NCBI GenBank assembly: GCA_018053145.1
Contig: JAGPMA010000013.1
Location: 1 to 45,350, forward strand
Reading direction: 5' to 3'
Length of the DNA stretch: 45,350 bases
Origin: Oscillospiraceae bacterium
GTDB lineage: Bacteria > Bacillota > Clostridia > Oscillospirales > Oscillospiraceae
Shown in pieces: positions 1 through 8,059 of this stretch (positions are counted from its first letter, which is position 1; each line of letters begins with the position of its first letter). The notes under the pieces were generated by a model. That model was not told where the DNA came from. It did no database searches and saw only the letters and a program-made list of their open reading frames with translations. A program made the translations under genes and the position numbers.

Positions 1-35
1 GTATAAAACCCGCCCGAAAAGGGCGGGTTTTATAC
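1..35 (-). terminator. Rho-independent terminator of argS
   Basis: A perfect 15-bp inverted repeat (1-15 and 21-35) surrounds a 5-nt loop. The stem is GC-rich at the loop end and A/T at the base, so the minus-strand transcript ends in GGGCGGGUUUUAUAC. The last base of the argS stop codon overlaps the stem. Because it is symmetrical it could also stop plus-strand transcription entering from the left. Confidence 0.9.
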
Positions 36-1732
36 TACATTTTTTCCGGTGCCGAAACACCCACGATTTCAAGCGAGTTTGCAATTACCTTTTCAGTGCA
101 ATCGCACAATACGAGTCTTGCGTCGCGTAATGCGGGCTCGGCGTCTTTTATTCTGCAGTTGTTATAAAATCTGTGAAAGCGCGCTGCAAGCTCCGTAACA
201 TACCGGTTGATGCGAGAAGGGTCGTAGTCACGCGCTGCAAGGCGAATCTCCTCCGTGAACATGGCAAGCTGCTTAATCAGCTCGCGCTCCTGCTCTGAAT
301 TTAAAAGCGAGGCGTCAACCACCCCTTGCATCGGAACTGAATGCCCCTCCTCGGCCATGGCGGAAATCAGGCTGCAAATCCTCGCATGGGCATACTGAAC
401 ATAGTACACGGGGTTTTCGCTGTCCTGACGTATCGCAAGGTCAAGGTCAAATTCCAAATGTGTGTCAGGCTTGGCGTTGAAGAAAAATCTGCAAGCGTCA
501 ACGCCGATTTCGTCCAGCAGGTCATTGAGGGTCAGTGCCTTTCCGGTACGCTTAGAAACCTTAACGACCTCTGATCCGCGCACAAGTCGAACCATCTGCA
601 TGATTAAGAAATCGAGCTTTTTGTTCTCAAGCCCCAGAACCGGAGCAGTCATCGAAGCAGCAAAGCGGATTGCGTGCCCGTGGTGGTCCGCGCCCCAGAC
701 ATCTATGACCCTGTCGTAGCCGCGCTCAATAAACTTGTTGCGGTGATAAGCTATATCTACTGCGTAATATGTGTAAAAGCCGTTTGCGCGGCGAAGTACC
801 TCGTCCTTATCAGCACCGAAGTCCATGTTTCGAAGCCAAAGCGCGCCATCTTTTTCATAGGTGCAGCCCGCGTCCTCGAGAAGCTTAACTGTTTCGGCAA
901 CATATCCGCTGTCGTGCAGTGCGCTTTCTAAAAACCACTCGTCAAAGTGGATGCGGTAGCGCTCCAAGTGCTGCTTCATCAGCTCGATATTGTGTGGAAG
1001 CCCAAATTCGACAAACTCAACGCAGCGCTCTGCGCTGTCCATGTTTAAATATTTCTCGCCGTCGCGGTCATAAATCATTCGCGCCAGCTTCTTTATATCG
1101 TCGCCGTGATAGCCGTTTTCCGGAAAGTCCACGGCCTCCTCGCCCAAAATAATCTGAAGATAGCGCACCTCAATGGACTTTCCGAACAAGTCCACCTGGT
1201 TTCCGGCATCGTTAACATAGAATTCGCGCGAAACGGCATAGCCGGCTTTTTGCATAACGGACGCAAGTGCGTCACCCAAAACGCCGCCTCGTGCGTTGCC
1301 GATAGTCATCGGTCCGGTTGGATTTGCCGAAACGAACTCGACCATTACCTTTTCGCCATGACCCTCATCTGAGCAGCCGAAGGATGAGCCTTCTCTGCGT
1401 ACAGTTTCCAAAACGCCGCCGTACCATTTATCGGAAAGGCGAAAATTCAAAAAGCCGGGACCGGCAATTTCAACCTTTTCAAAGTAGCTGCTCGACAAGT
1501 CGATGCAGGATACCAAAATTTCCGCTACCTTACGTGGCGGCAACCCTAATGTCTTTGCTCCTGCCATCGCGTGGTTTGCGGCATAGTCACCGTTTGTGGT
1601 GTCCTTGGGAATTTCAACCTTTCCCTGAGGAAAGTCTAGGTCCGGAAAAGCACCCTGGGCAACTGCCTTTTCATAGGCCATCTCAAGCAGCCCGTCAATG
1701 GATAGTTTCGCTTCTTCAATTAGATTGGCCAT
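35..1732 (-). CDS. argS: Arginyl-tRNA synthetase (class I)
   Basis: Charges tRNA-Arg with arginine in the cytoplasm. The 565-aa product has the ArgRS layout: an N-terminal Add-1 domain (about 1-110), a Rossmann catalytic core, and a C-terminal anticodon-binding helical domain (about 440-565). The signature region reads ANPTGPMTIGNARGG, so the HIGH-type motif is TIGN, with Thr where the first His is expected. The KMSKS-type loop is present as KVSKRTGK. The ATG overlaps the TAA of the upstream DUF1934 gene (TAATG), suggesting translational coupling. The same pairing, argS with ywiB, is known in Bacillus. The gene is closed by a strong terminator. Function is secure; the motif substitution is the only oddity. 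Confidence 0.97.
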   Translation of the reverse strand: MANLIEEAKLSIDGLLEMAYEKAVAQGAFPDLDFPQGKVEIPKDTTNGDYAANHAMAGAKTLGLPPRKVAEILVSCIDLSSSYFEKVEIAGPGFLNFRLSDKWYGGVLETVRREGSSFGCSDEGHGEKVMVEFVSANPTGPMTIGNARGGVLGDALASVMQKAGYAVSREFYVNDAGNQVDLFGKSIEVRYLQIILGEEAVDFPENGYHGDDIKKLARMIYDRDGEKYLNMDSAERCVEFVEFGLPHNIELMKQHLERYRIHFDEWFLESALHDSGYVAETVKLLEDAGCTYEKDGALWLRNMDFGADKDEVLRRANGFYTYYAVDIAYHRNKFIERGYDRVIDVWGADHHGHAIRFAASMTAPVLGLENKKLDFLIMQMVRLVRGSEVVKVSKRTGKALTLNDLLDEIGVDACRFFFNAKPDTHLEFDLDLAIRQDSENPVYYVQYAHARICSLISAMAEEGHSVPMQGVVDASLLNSEQERELIKQLAMFTEEIRLAARDYDPSRINRYVTELAARFHRFYNNCRIKDAEPALRDARLVLCDCTEKVIANSLEIVGVSAPEKM

Positions 1733-2169
1733 TAAATTTCTTCCTTTTGCTCACTTACTTTGATTTTGAACATGTTGTGTCCTACAACCGAATGCTGAAA
1801 ATCCACAACATAGTCAATCTCCATATTCCCGCCGTGCTCATCAAGAGACACGGAAACATTCGTGGTATTGACCCCCATTGTTGCGCTGCCAAACGGTGTT
1901 TCGTAAAGAAAGTTATGTTTCCTGCCCTTTTCGAAAACCATACGGCTGTTGAGACTGCCTTCTCTTGTCATAACAATGCCCATCGGTCCAATTGTGAAGG
2001 AAGTTTTTGTACCTTCAAGTCCCGTAAGCTCACTTTCCATGTAGGAGAGCATCCCCTCACCGTTTTCGTAGGCAAATATCCCATCCGTCTCGAGCTGTAT
2101 TACATTGTCTTCTCCATTAGGGTCGTTTTGCGTACCCGTTATGGAGATTATTACATCTTTCATTTTCAT
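1732..2169 (-). CDS. DUF1934 / YwiB-like beta-barrel protein
   Basis: A 145-aa cytosolic protein of the DUF1934 family (Bacillus YwiB type), predicted to be a small calycin-like beta barrel of unknown function. Characteristic features are a short beta-rich N-terminus (VIISITGTQ), a central MYxESELTG-like stretch read here as YMESELTG, and a G-rich strand ending in VDFQHSVVGHNMFKIKV. It lies immediately upstream of argS with overlapping stop and start codons, the arrangement usual for this family. The start at 2169 follows an AAAGGGA element about 11 nt away; an alternative ATG is two codons in. The family assignment comes from context plus sequence pattern; no biochemical role is known to me. 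Confidence 0.82.
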   Translation of the reverse strand: MKMKDVIISITGTQNDPNGEDNVIQLETDGIFAYENGEGMLSYMESELTGLEGTKTSFTIGPMGIVMTREGSLNSRMVFEKGRKHNFLYETPFGSATMGVNTTNVSVSLDEHGGNMEIDYVVDFQHSVVGHNMFKIKVSEQKEEI

Positions 2170-2320
2170 TATATATCCATCCCTTTACTTGGCTCAAGGC
2201 GCAAAAAGGCCAATTAGTCATCATGCTATTTATTCGCGTTCACCGTTTTATAAGAAAAACATCATATTAAAATGTGCAAATCTATCCAAGCCCCATAACA
2301 TCTGCGGCGCAGACATTATA

Positions 2321-3145
2321 TTATATATTACTGCCCTTGTCAAAGGGTGCAATTCCCAGTAGAAACGGGGATATATCGTGCTTGAGCATGAGCTCCGCTG
2401 TACGAGCAAAGGATGCCGTTGACCCGGTTGTGTAGTATTCAGTTTTTGAGTCGCAACCATTGCAGGTCAAATTGTTTTCTCTCAAATTTTCGCTGAGTTT
2501 TCTTGCTGCTGCGGCTCCTGCACTTATAAGCTTAACGTCTTTGCCCATGTAATCGCTTATAACATCAGCCAAAAGCGGATAATGAGTGCAGCCCAAAATA
2601 ACGGTGTCGACTCCTGCCTGCTTTAGCGGAGGTAGATATTCCGAAACAGCCTTTAGTACTCTTTCGTCGGCTTTGTCAAATATTCCGTACTCAACCATGG
2701 TTGCGAACTTTGGACAAGCCTGCGCGGTTACAATAACATTTGGTGAAATTTCATTTAACAGTCTTTGATAAGTTCCGGACTGAATACTTGCGCGCGTAGC
2801 AAGCAAACCGATTTTTCCGCTATTCGTTGAATTGATTGCTTCCAAAACTGCAGGTTCAACGACTCCAAAAACGGGAACAGGGCTGCTTTGCATAAGCGCT
2901 TCAAGCGCATTAGAGGTTGCTGTTCCGCAAGCGACAAATACAGCCTTCACATCTCTTGCCAGCAAAAAAGCCAGATCATTTAGAGACATTTCTATTATTT
3001 GGGTTTTGTTCTTTTCGCCGTATGGCATATTATAAGAATCGCCAAGATAAATTATGTGTTCATCCGGCAAAAGATTTTTCAATTCCTGTGTTGCTGTCAG
3101 GCCGCCTAAGCCCGAATCAAAAACGCCTATGGCTCTGTTATCCAT
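2321..3145 (-). CDS. murI: Glutamate racemase
   Basis: Converts L-glutamate to D-glutamate for peptidoglycan precursor synthesis. The 274-aa product opens with the family signature (IGVFDSGLGGLTATQEL) and YLGDSYNMPYGEK. It carries the two catalytic cysteines in ACGTATS (about residue 73) and LGCTHYPLL (about residue 186). The first motif has Gly where most racemases have Asn (ACNTAS). Start at 3145 is supported by AGGAG at 3153-3157, 7 nt upstream. A sigma-A promoter sits just upstream. The cofactor-independent two-cysteine mechanism is inferred from family knowledge. Confidence 0.95.
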   Translation of the reverse strand: MDNRAIGVFDSGLGGLTATQELKNLLPDEHIIYLGDSYNMPYGEKNKTQIIEMSLNDLAFLLARDVKAVFVACGTATSNALEALMQSSPVPVFGVVEPAVLEAINSTNSGKIGLLATRASIQSGTYQRLLNEISPNVIVTAQACPKFATMVEYGIFDKADERVLKAVSEYLPPLKQAGVDTVILGCTHYPLLADVISDYMGKDVKLISAGAAAARKLSENLRENNLTCNGCDSKTEYYTTGSTASFARTAELMLKHDISPFLLGIAPFDKGSNI

Positions 3146-3175
3146 CTGTACGCTCCTATACTATAATGCCGTATA

Positions 3176-3204
3176 ATAATACCTCTATTTTCGGTTTTTT
3201 TCAA
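3176..3204 (-). promoter_or_regulatory. Sigma-A promoter of murI
   Basis: On the minus strand TTGAAA (3199-3204) and TATTAT (3176-3181) are separated by 17 nt. The -10 box lies 31 nt from the murI start codon, so the leader would be short. Confidence 0.7.
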
Positions 3205-3257
3205 GGAAAAGAGATAGTATATTGTAATATAAATTACTGGCGTTTTTCTCTGATTTT

Positions 3258-3266
3258 TGATATAAT
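3258..3266 (+). promoter_or_regulatory. Extended -10 promoter candidate for the 135-aa gene
   Basis: TGATATAAT, an extended -10 element, lies at 3258-3266. The hexamer 17 nt upstream is a poor -35. Transcription from here would leave a leader of about 140 nt before the gene at 3411. The rest of the murI-to-3411 intergenic stretch is A/T-rich and shows nothing else I can support. Confidence 0.4.
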
Positions 3267-3410
3267 CATATGTAGATTGTAATTAATCTCTCTTTGGAAA
3301 TATTTCTTTTTTATCTATGTGATAAAAGACAGAACATTATATTTTCGTTTTTAAATATAATGTTTTATAAGCGGTCAACGGCGTCGCCGAATTATTGAAA
3401 GGAGGCCGTT

Positions 3411-3818
3411 ATGGATATAAAGCTCACTACCAAGGAATTTCGGCATCTTCTTGATCTGGTTTATATCGGGAACTGGATACTAAATTCCACCAGAGCAAAT
3501 GATCGTTTTGAGGACTATGACCTGTTGCAAGAAAAACTATTCGCAATAGCTCCTCAGAATGGTCTGCCGGAGCTTGCACAAACCTATTTAGGCCACGTTT
3601 TTCCCTCTCGGGCCTATGAAGAGGGCGGAATCCATGATGCTATCGCAGACTATGAAGACGCTGTTTTCTTTGACATTTTGGCAGAGGAACTGGCAAGGCG
3701 CGATATGTCAGAGGAACAGCTAAATCCCAACGATATAAAAGAGCTTACCGCCAGAATGGATAATTATATGCTTGAATTTGAGGCAAATGGAATAGAAAAC
3801 ATCAACCTCAACATCTAA
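3411..3818 (+). CDS. Unrecognised acidic 135-aa protein
   Basis: I do not recognise a family. The protein is soluble, acidic (many Asp and Glu), helix-rich, and has no signal peptide or membrane segment. Short landmarks are IGNWILNSTRAN near residue 20, a DYEDAVFFDILAEEL helix near 85, and a C-terminal helix ending LEFEANGIENI. Start at 3411 is well supported by AAAGGAGG (3398-3405), 5 nt upstream. It precedes spoVAC on the same strand with a 119-nt gap, so co-transcription with a sporulation gene is possible but unproven. Normal codon use and a strong ribosome-binding site argue for a real gene. Confidence 0.75.
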   Translation: MDIKLTTKEFRHLLDLVYIGNWILNSTRANDRFEDYDLLQEKLFAIAPQNGLPELAQTYLGHVFPSRAYEEGGIHDAIADYEDAVFFDILAEELARRDMSEEQLNPNDIKELTARMDNYMLEFEANGIENINLNI

Positions 3819-3937
3819 TGCATCGTTTTCTTAAAATAGTCAACCCTCTTCGTACTATGATTTTTCGTGTCAAACTGAACATTTCTTTGATATTTGCCCT
3901 CCTTTTGCGGATAATAAACGTGAGAGGAGGTTTTTGT

Positions 3938-4393
3938 TTGAGTTATTTCAACATGTCAAAAGAGGAGTACGGGGCATATGTAAAAAAAGCCTCGCCGAAC
4001 TCAAAACTATTTCCTAACATTTTTAAGGCTTTTACTGTCGGCGGTGCTATATGCTGTGTTGGCCAGGCAATTCTAGAGCTTTTCTCAGCTTTGGGCTTAT
4101 CAAAAGAACTTGCGGCAACTTCAACAAGTATAAGTCTCGTATTGTTAGGCGCTCTTATGACGGGTTTAGGCCTCTATGATGACCTTGCCAAATTTGGCGG
4201 TGCCGGAACACTGGTGCCAATAACAGGCTTTGCAAATGCTGTTGTGTCCCCTGCTCTCGAATTTAAAACAGAAGGTTATATCACCGGAACAGGCGCGAAA
4301 ATGTTTATAATATCAGGGCCGGTCATCGTATACGGCATCTCGGCCTCTGTAATTTACGGAGTAATTGACTGGCTTATACGTCTTGTAAATTAG
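3938..4393 (+). CDS. spoVAC: Stage V sporulation protein AC
   Basis: SpoVAC is an inner-membrane component of the SpoVA channel that moves Ca-dipicolinate into and out of the spore; a mechanosensitive role has been described in Bacillus. The product shows the family core: FKAFTVGGAICCVGQ, LLGALMTGLGLYDDLAKFGGAGTLVPITGFANAV, and SPALEFKTEGYITGTG, followed by C-terminal membrane segments. I choose the TTG at 3938 because AGAGGAGG (3923-3930) lies 7 nt upstream. It gives 151 aa, close to the usual 150. The reading frame stays open back to an ATG at 3818, which overlaps the upstream stop codon, but the 40 extra residues are not family-like. SpoVAD and SpoVAE, the usual partners, are not next to it. 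Confidence 0.9.
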   Translation: MSYFNMSKEEYGAYVKKASPNSKLFPNIFKAFTVGGAICCVGQAILELFSALGLSKELAATSTSISLVLLGALMTGLGLYDDLAKFGGAGTLVPITGFANAVVSPALEFKTEGYITGTGAKMFIISGPVIVYGISASVIYGVIDWLIRLVN

Positions 4394-4417
4394 AACCTGG
4401 CAAAGCGATAAGAAATA

Positions 4418-4455
4418 AAACGGTCATTGTTCCCCCAAGGGAACAATGACCGTTT
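4418..4455. terminator. Bidirectional terminator between spoVAC and rplQ
   Basis: A perfect 17-bp inverted repeat (4418-4434 and 4439-4455) with a CCAA loop and A-tract/T-tract flanks sits between two convergent genes. It can end both transcripts and therefore marks the end of the whole ribosomal superoperon. Confidence 0.9.
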
Positions 4456-4464
4456 AAGCTGTTT

Positions 4465-4806
4465 TTACACGAGCTCGATAACTGCCATTTCGGCTGCATC
4501 GCCACGACGGGGTCCAATGCGAACAATGCGAGTGTAGCCTCCGTTGCGCTCTGCGTACTTGGGAGCTATTTCCTCGAAGAGTTTCTTCGCGACGTCCTCT
4601 TTCGTGATGAAAGAAAGTGCCTGACGATAATCTGCCAAAGACTTGTTCTTGCCAAGAGTTATCATTTTCTCGGTTAAAGGTCCGATTTCCTTTGCGCGTG
4701 TGATGGTTGTTTCCATGCGGCCCTTTTCGAGCAGGTCTGTAACTTGCTGTCTGAGCATGGCCATACGTGCATCAGTCGGCTTGCCGAGCTTTCTGTTTGT
4801 GGGCAT
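4465..4806 (-). CDS. rplQ: 50S ribosomal protein L17
   Basis: L17 lies near the exit-tunnel side of the large subunit. The 113-aa product has the complete bacterial form: [18 protein letters not shown] at the N-terminus, ITRAKE, and the C-terminal [25 protein letters not shown]. It is the last gene of the superoperon, 80 nt after rpoA, and is followed directly by the bidirectional terminator. A GGAGG-type ribosome-binding site precedes the ATG. Confidence 0.98.
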   Translation of the reverse strand: MPTNRKLGKPTDARMAMLRQQVTDLLEKGRMETTITRAKEIGPLTEKMITLGKNKSLADYRQALSFITKEDVAKKLFEEIAPKYAERNGGYTRIVRIGPRRGDAAEMAVIELV

Positions 4807-4886
4807 TTCGGTTTCCTCCTTTTGTGAGTGTAAAGGATTATTGAAGGCTGATGCCTTCTTAAGCAGTTGTTTATCGGACTTGAATA

Positions 4887-5837
4887 TTAATTATTGTCGT
4901 CGCAGGCAAGTGAAAGTCCCATCATAGCCAGCTTATGCTCAACTTCTTCAAGCGATTTGCGTCCGAGATTTCTAACCTTAATCATCTCGTCCTGAGTCTT
5001 TCCGATGAGGTCTTCAACGGTGTTAATGTTGGCACGCTTCAAGCAGTTGAAGCTGCGCACAGACAGGTCAAGCTCCTCAATCGTCATTTCAAGAACCTTG
5101 TCACGTTGAGTTTCAACTTTTTCCTTCACGGTTGACTCATTTCCGATTGTTTCCGAAAGGTCGGTGAACAATGTGAAGTGGTCACAGAGAATCTTTGCAC
5201 CAAGCGAAACGGCATCTCTGGGTGTGATGGTCTTGTCTGTCCAAACCTCAATCGTGAGCTTGTCGTAGTCAGTTTTATTTCCGACACGGGTATTCTCTAC
5301 GGCGTAGTTAACCTTAAGCACAGGTGAATAGATGGAGTCAACGGGAATCGAACCGATAACCTGCTGCAGTCCCTTGTTTTTTTCCGCAACGACATAGCCG
5401 CGTCCGTGGTCAACAACCATTTCCATGCTTAAATATCCGTCTGGTCCAAGAGTTGCAATATGCAAATCAGGGTTCAATACCTCAACTTCACTGTCTGCCT
5501 TAATATCACCGGCACGAACTTCGCACTCGCCGCTTGCTTCGATATATACTGTTTTCGGTCCGTCGCTGTGTAGCTTGAAAATACCGCCTTTAATGTTAAG
5601 AACAATTTCGGTCACATCTTCCTTAACGCCGGGAATTGTTGAAAATTCGTGCTGAACTCCGGCAATTCTTACTGAAGTGACCGCAGTACCGGGAAGAGAG
5701 GATAGGAGTACCCTGCGGAGAGAGTTACCCAAGGTCGTGCCATAACCGCGCTCTAAAGGTTCTACAATATACTTTCCATATGCTTCATCTGACTGACTCT
5801 CGATGCATTCAATACGCGGCTTTTCTATTTCAATCAT
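4887..5837 (-). CDS. rpoA: RNA polymerase alpha subunit
   Basis: The alpha dimer nucleates RNA polymerase assembly, and its C-terminal domain contacts UP elements and activators. The 316-aa protein has the N-terminal dimerisation domain (about 1-230, including [22 protein letters not shown]) and the alpha-CTD (about 245-310, with [16 protein letters not shown] and [10 protein letters not shown]). It sits between rpsD and rplQ, the classical alpha-operon order. An acidic stretch (CDDNN) ends the protein. Confidence 0.98.
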   Translation of the reverse strand: MIEIEKPRIECIESQSDEAYGKYIVEPLERGYGTTLGNSLRRVLLSSLPGTAVTSVRIAGVQHEFSTIPGVKEDVTEIVLNIKGGIFKLHSDGPKTVYIEASGECEVRAGDIKADSEVEVLNPDLHIATLGPDGYLSMEMVVDHGRGYVVAEKNKGLQQVIGSIPVDSIYSPVLKVNYAVENTRVGNKTDYDKLTIEVWTDKTITPRDAVSLGAKILCDHFTLFTDLSETIGNESTVKEKVETQRDKVLEMTIEELDLSVRSFNCLKRANINTVEDLIGKTQDEMIKVRNLGRKSLEEVEHKLAMMGLSLACDDNN

Positions 5838-5914
5838 GTTTATTTACCCTCCTTCTGAGTTGGCGCGGAAAAGCGCCCTTTGTGATCAGCTTACCAATGA
5901 TGAGGGTCTCTGTA

Positions 5915-6526
5915 TTACTTAGAGTACAGCTCGACAATAAGGGTTTCCTCCACGGGGAAGTCAATATCTTCTCTTGCGGGAAGCTTTGTTACGGTTCCCT
6001 TGAGTGTATTCTTTTCACGAGCAAGCCACTGAGGCGCAGTGATGAAAATCGCGTCCTCGCCAAGCAGTCTCTTGAACATTACAGAGTTGCGGCTTCCCTC
6101 GCGAACCTCAATAACATCTCCGGGGGAGACGAGATAAGAGGGAATGTCAACGCGACGGCCGTTAACAGTGAAGTGACCGTGGCTAACTGCCTGACGTGCC
6201 TCGCGGCGTGTCATAACAAAGCCAAGACGGTATACTACGTTGTCAAGACGACGTTCAATTGTGACAAGCAGATTCTCGCCGGTGATTCCGGGAGCCTTTG
6301 CTGCCTTCTCGTAATAAGAGCGGAACTGCTTTTCAAGAATTCCGTAGATGAATTTAACCTTCTGCTTCTCCTGAAGCTGCATTGCGTATTCGCTTTGTTT
6401 CCTGCGCATCTGACCCTTGGGGTTACGGATTGTTTCACTCTTGGTCTTTGCAGTGTAACCCATGACGGCAGGAGAAATGTCCAACGTCTTGCAACGCTTA
6501 ACGATGGGCTGCATGTTTCTAGCCAT
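5915..6526 (-). CDS. rpsD: 30S ribosomal protein S4
   Basis: S4 is a primary 16S rRNA binder that initiates 30S body assembly, and in several bacteria it represses its own operon. The 203-aa product lacks the N-terminal zinc-binding cysteines (only one Cys, in VKRCKTL), so it is the zinc-free type. It has the S4 RNA-binding domain at about 95-155 ([30 protein letters not shown]). It lies between rpsK and rpoA. Zinc-free S4 is common in Firmicutes. Confidence 0.98.
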   Translation of the reverse strand: MARNMQPIVKRCKTLDISPAVMGYTAKTKSETIRNPKGQMRRKQSEYAMQLQEKQKVKFIYGILEKQFRSYYEKAAKAPGITGENLLVTIERRLDNVVYRLGFVMTRREARQAVSHGHFTVNGRRVDIPSYLVSPGDVIEVREGSRNSVMFKRLLGEDAIFITAPQWLAREKNTLKGTVTKLPAREDIDFPVEETLIVELYSK

Positions 6527-6546
6527 AATTTACTTCTCCTTCCTAA

Positions 6547-6942
6547 TTAGACGCGACGTCTTTTGGGTGGACGGCAACCGTTGTGGGGAATGGGTGTTAC
6601 GTCCTTAATAAGTGTAACTTCAAGACCTGCTGTCTGCAAAGCGCGAATAGCTGCTTCACGTCCGCTGCCGGGTCCCTTTACGAAAACTTCAACGGTCTTA
6701 AGTCCGTGCTCCATTGCTGCTTTAGAGGCTGTTTCAGCCGCTGTCTGAGCTGCGAACGGAGTTGACTTTTTGCTTCCGCGGAAGCCCATTTCGCCGGCGG
6801 ATGCCCACGAAATTGCGTTTCCGTGTACGTCGGTAATCGTAACCATGGTGTTGTTGAAGGAGGAACTGATGTGGACGACTCCTCTTTCAATGTTCTTACG
6901 CTCTTTACGGCGTGTTCTGACTTTTTTCTTAGGTGCTGCCAT
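6547..6942 (-). CDS. rpsK: 30S ribosomal protein S11
   Basis: S11 forms part of the 30S platform next to the mRNA exit. The 131-aa protein is full length, with a basic N-terminus ([13 protein letters not shown]), the core [24 protein letters not shown] and the conserved end [15 protein letters not shown]. It is separated from rpsM by 17 nt and from rpsD by 20 nt. Confidence 0.98.
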   Translation of the reverse strand: MAAPKKKVRTRRKERKNIERGVVHISSSFNNTMVTITDVHGNAISWASAGEMGFRGSKKSTPFAAQTAAETASKAAMEHGLKTVEVFVKGPGSGREAAIRALQTAGLEVTLIKDVTPIPHNGCRPPKRRRV

Positions 6943-6959
6943 TACTCAAGTTCCCTCCC

Positions 6960-7328
6960 TTACTTTTTCTTGTTGGCTATAGTGCGCTTCGGGCCCTTAC
7001 GGGTACGAGCGTTTGTTTTACTTCTCTGTCCGCGAACGGGCAGACCGCGTCTGTGACGCGTCCCGCGATAGCTTCCGATTTCGATGAGGCGCTTAACGTC
7101 AAGCGCAACTTTGCGGCGAAGATCGCCTTCGACGGTGAAGTCGGTATCGATGCACTCACGCAGCTTGGCCTCGTCTTCCTCGGTCAAATTCTTCACACGG
7201 GTATCGGGGTTAATACCTGTCTTCTCAAGAATCTTTGTTGCGCTGGTTCTGCCGATGCCATAGACATAGGTCAACGCGATTTCAATTCTCTTGTCTTTTG
7301 GCAGGTCAATTCCGGAGATACGTGCCAT
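6960..7328 (-). CDS. rpsM: 30S ribosomal protein S13
   Basis: S13 lies in the 30S head, contacting the P-site tRNA and forming the bridge to L5. The 122-aa protein shows [26 protein letters not shown], the middle [25 protein letters not shown] and a basic tail (IANKKK). It follows rpmJ after a 94-nt spacer that contains small hairpins. Confidence 0.98.
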   Translation of the reverse strand: MARISGIDLPKDKRIEIALTYVYGIGRTSATKILEKTGINPDTRVKNLTEEDEAKLRECIDTDFTVEGDLRRKVALDVKRLIEIGSYRGTRHRRGLPVRGQRSKTNARTRKGPKRTIANKKK

Positions 7329-7403
7329 ATTTAATAATCATTCCTTTCGCTTATTGTTCCGCTTAATCAGCGGTCCCGCTTTTGGCAATGCTCTTACAAG
7401 CCG

Positions 7404-7422
7404 GAAAACTGCTTGCAGTTTT

Positions 7423-7423
<1 letters not shown>
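7404..7423. other. Perfect hairpin directly after rpmJ
   Basis: GAAAACTGC (7404-7412) and GCAGTTTTC (7415-7423) form a 9-bp palindrome whose last base is the first base of the rpmJ stop codon complement. The rest of the 94-nt rpmJ-rpsM spacer contains further short CCGC/GCGG complementarity. It could be an mRNA processing or stability element, or a weak partial terminator; it has no proper U-run. Confidence 0.5.
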
Positions 7424-7551
<128 letters not shown>

Positions 7552-7770
7552 TTATTTGCTTCTCCAAGTGATTCTTCCACGGGTCAGGTCATATGGCGAC
7601 ATCTGAACTGTAACCTTGTCGCCCGGAAGAATTCGGATAAAATTCATCCTCAATTTTCCGGAAATATGAGCCAAAATTGTGTGTCCGTTTCCAATATCAA
7701 CTTGAAACATCGTATTGGGCAGAGCTTCAATTACTGTGCCCTCAAACTCAATAACATCATCTTTTGACAA
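7552..7770 (-). CDS. infA: Translation initiation factor IF-1
   Basis: IF-1 binds the 30S A site during initiation. The 72-aa S1/OB-fold protein is complete: [39 protein letters not shown], and the end [15 protein letters not shown]. Its start overlaps the end of the KOW gene by 14 nt, so its translation is probably coupled to that gene. Confidence 0.98.
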   Translation of the reverse strand: MSKDDVIEFEGTVIEALPNTMFQVDIGNGHTILAHISGKLRMNFIRILPGDKVTVQMSPYDLTRGRITWRSK

Positions 7771-8059
7771 ACTGTCTTCCCTCCTCGGTCATGCCGGCCT
7801 CGCTGCGATAAATCGCAAGCTCTTTTCGGATTGCACTGTCTGTTGTTTTGCCTTCGTTTAAAACGTCGGCAAGCTCCGGAGTACCCATCTTACCTAAGCA
7901 TAAATGCTTGAGGCTTTTCCTTTTGGGGTTCGTGAGCTTTCTCGTCTTTCCATCAACAAGCAATGCAAAGCTGTCGTCTGTTTTTAAAACGACATATTCT
8001 CTGCCTTTATCGTGACCGGCAAGAGAGAAAACGATGTCGGACGGCCTTGCGGTCTCCAT
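7757..8059 (-). CDS. KOW-domain RNA-binding protein (L14e-like)
   Basis: A 100-aa protein with an N-terminal KOW-type segment ([35 protein letters not shown], roughly residues 7-42), resembling the fold of archaeal L14e. It is followed by a basic [10 protein letters not shown] region and a charged C-terminal helix. Clostridia commonly encode this protein between map and infA; its role is not established, although the position argues for ribosome or RNA binding. The ATG overlaps the map stop codon (TAATG), and the 3' end overlaps infA by 14 nt, so it is wedged between two coupled genes. Confidence 0.85.
   Translation of the reverse strand: METARPSDIVFSLAGHDKGREYVVLKTDDSFALLVDGKTRKLTNPKRKSLKHLCLGKMGTPELADVLNEGKTTDSAIRKELAIYRSEAGMTEEGRQFVKR

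Noticed and set aside
35-1732. argS as a pseudogene because of the HIGH motif change
   Set aside because: The frame is intact, length is normal, all other motifs are present and it is coupled to a conserved neighbour.
1318-2217. A 299-codon plus-strand frame opposite argS and the DUF1934 gene
   Set aside because: It lies antisense to two well-supported genes, has no ribosome-binding site, and its translation has no protein-like pattern.
3818-3937. A longer N-terminus for SpoVAC from the ATG at 3818
   Set aside because: The 40 extra residues are not part of the family, and AGAGGAGG with the TTG at 3938 gives the normal length. The overlap TAATG keeps the longer form possible but less likely.
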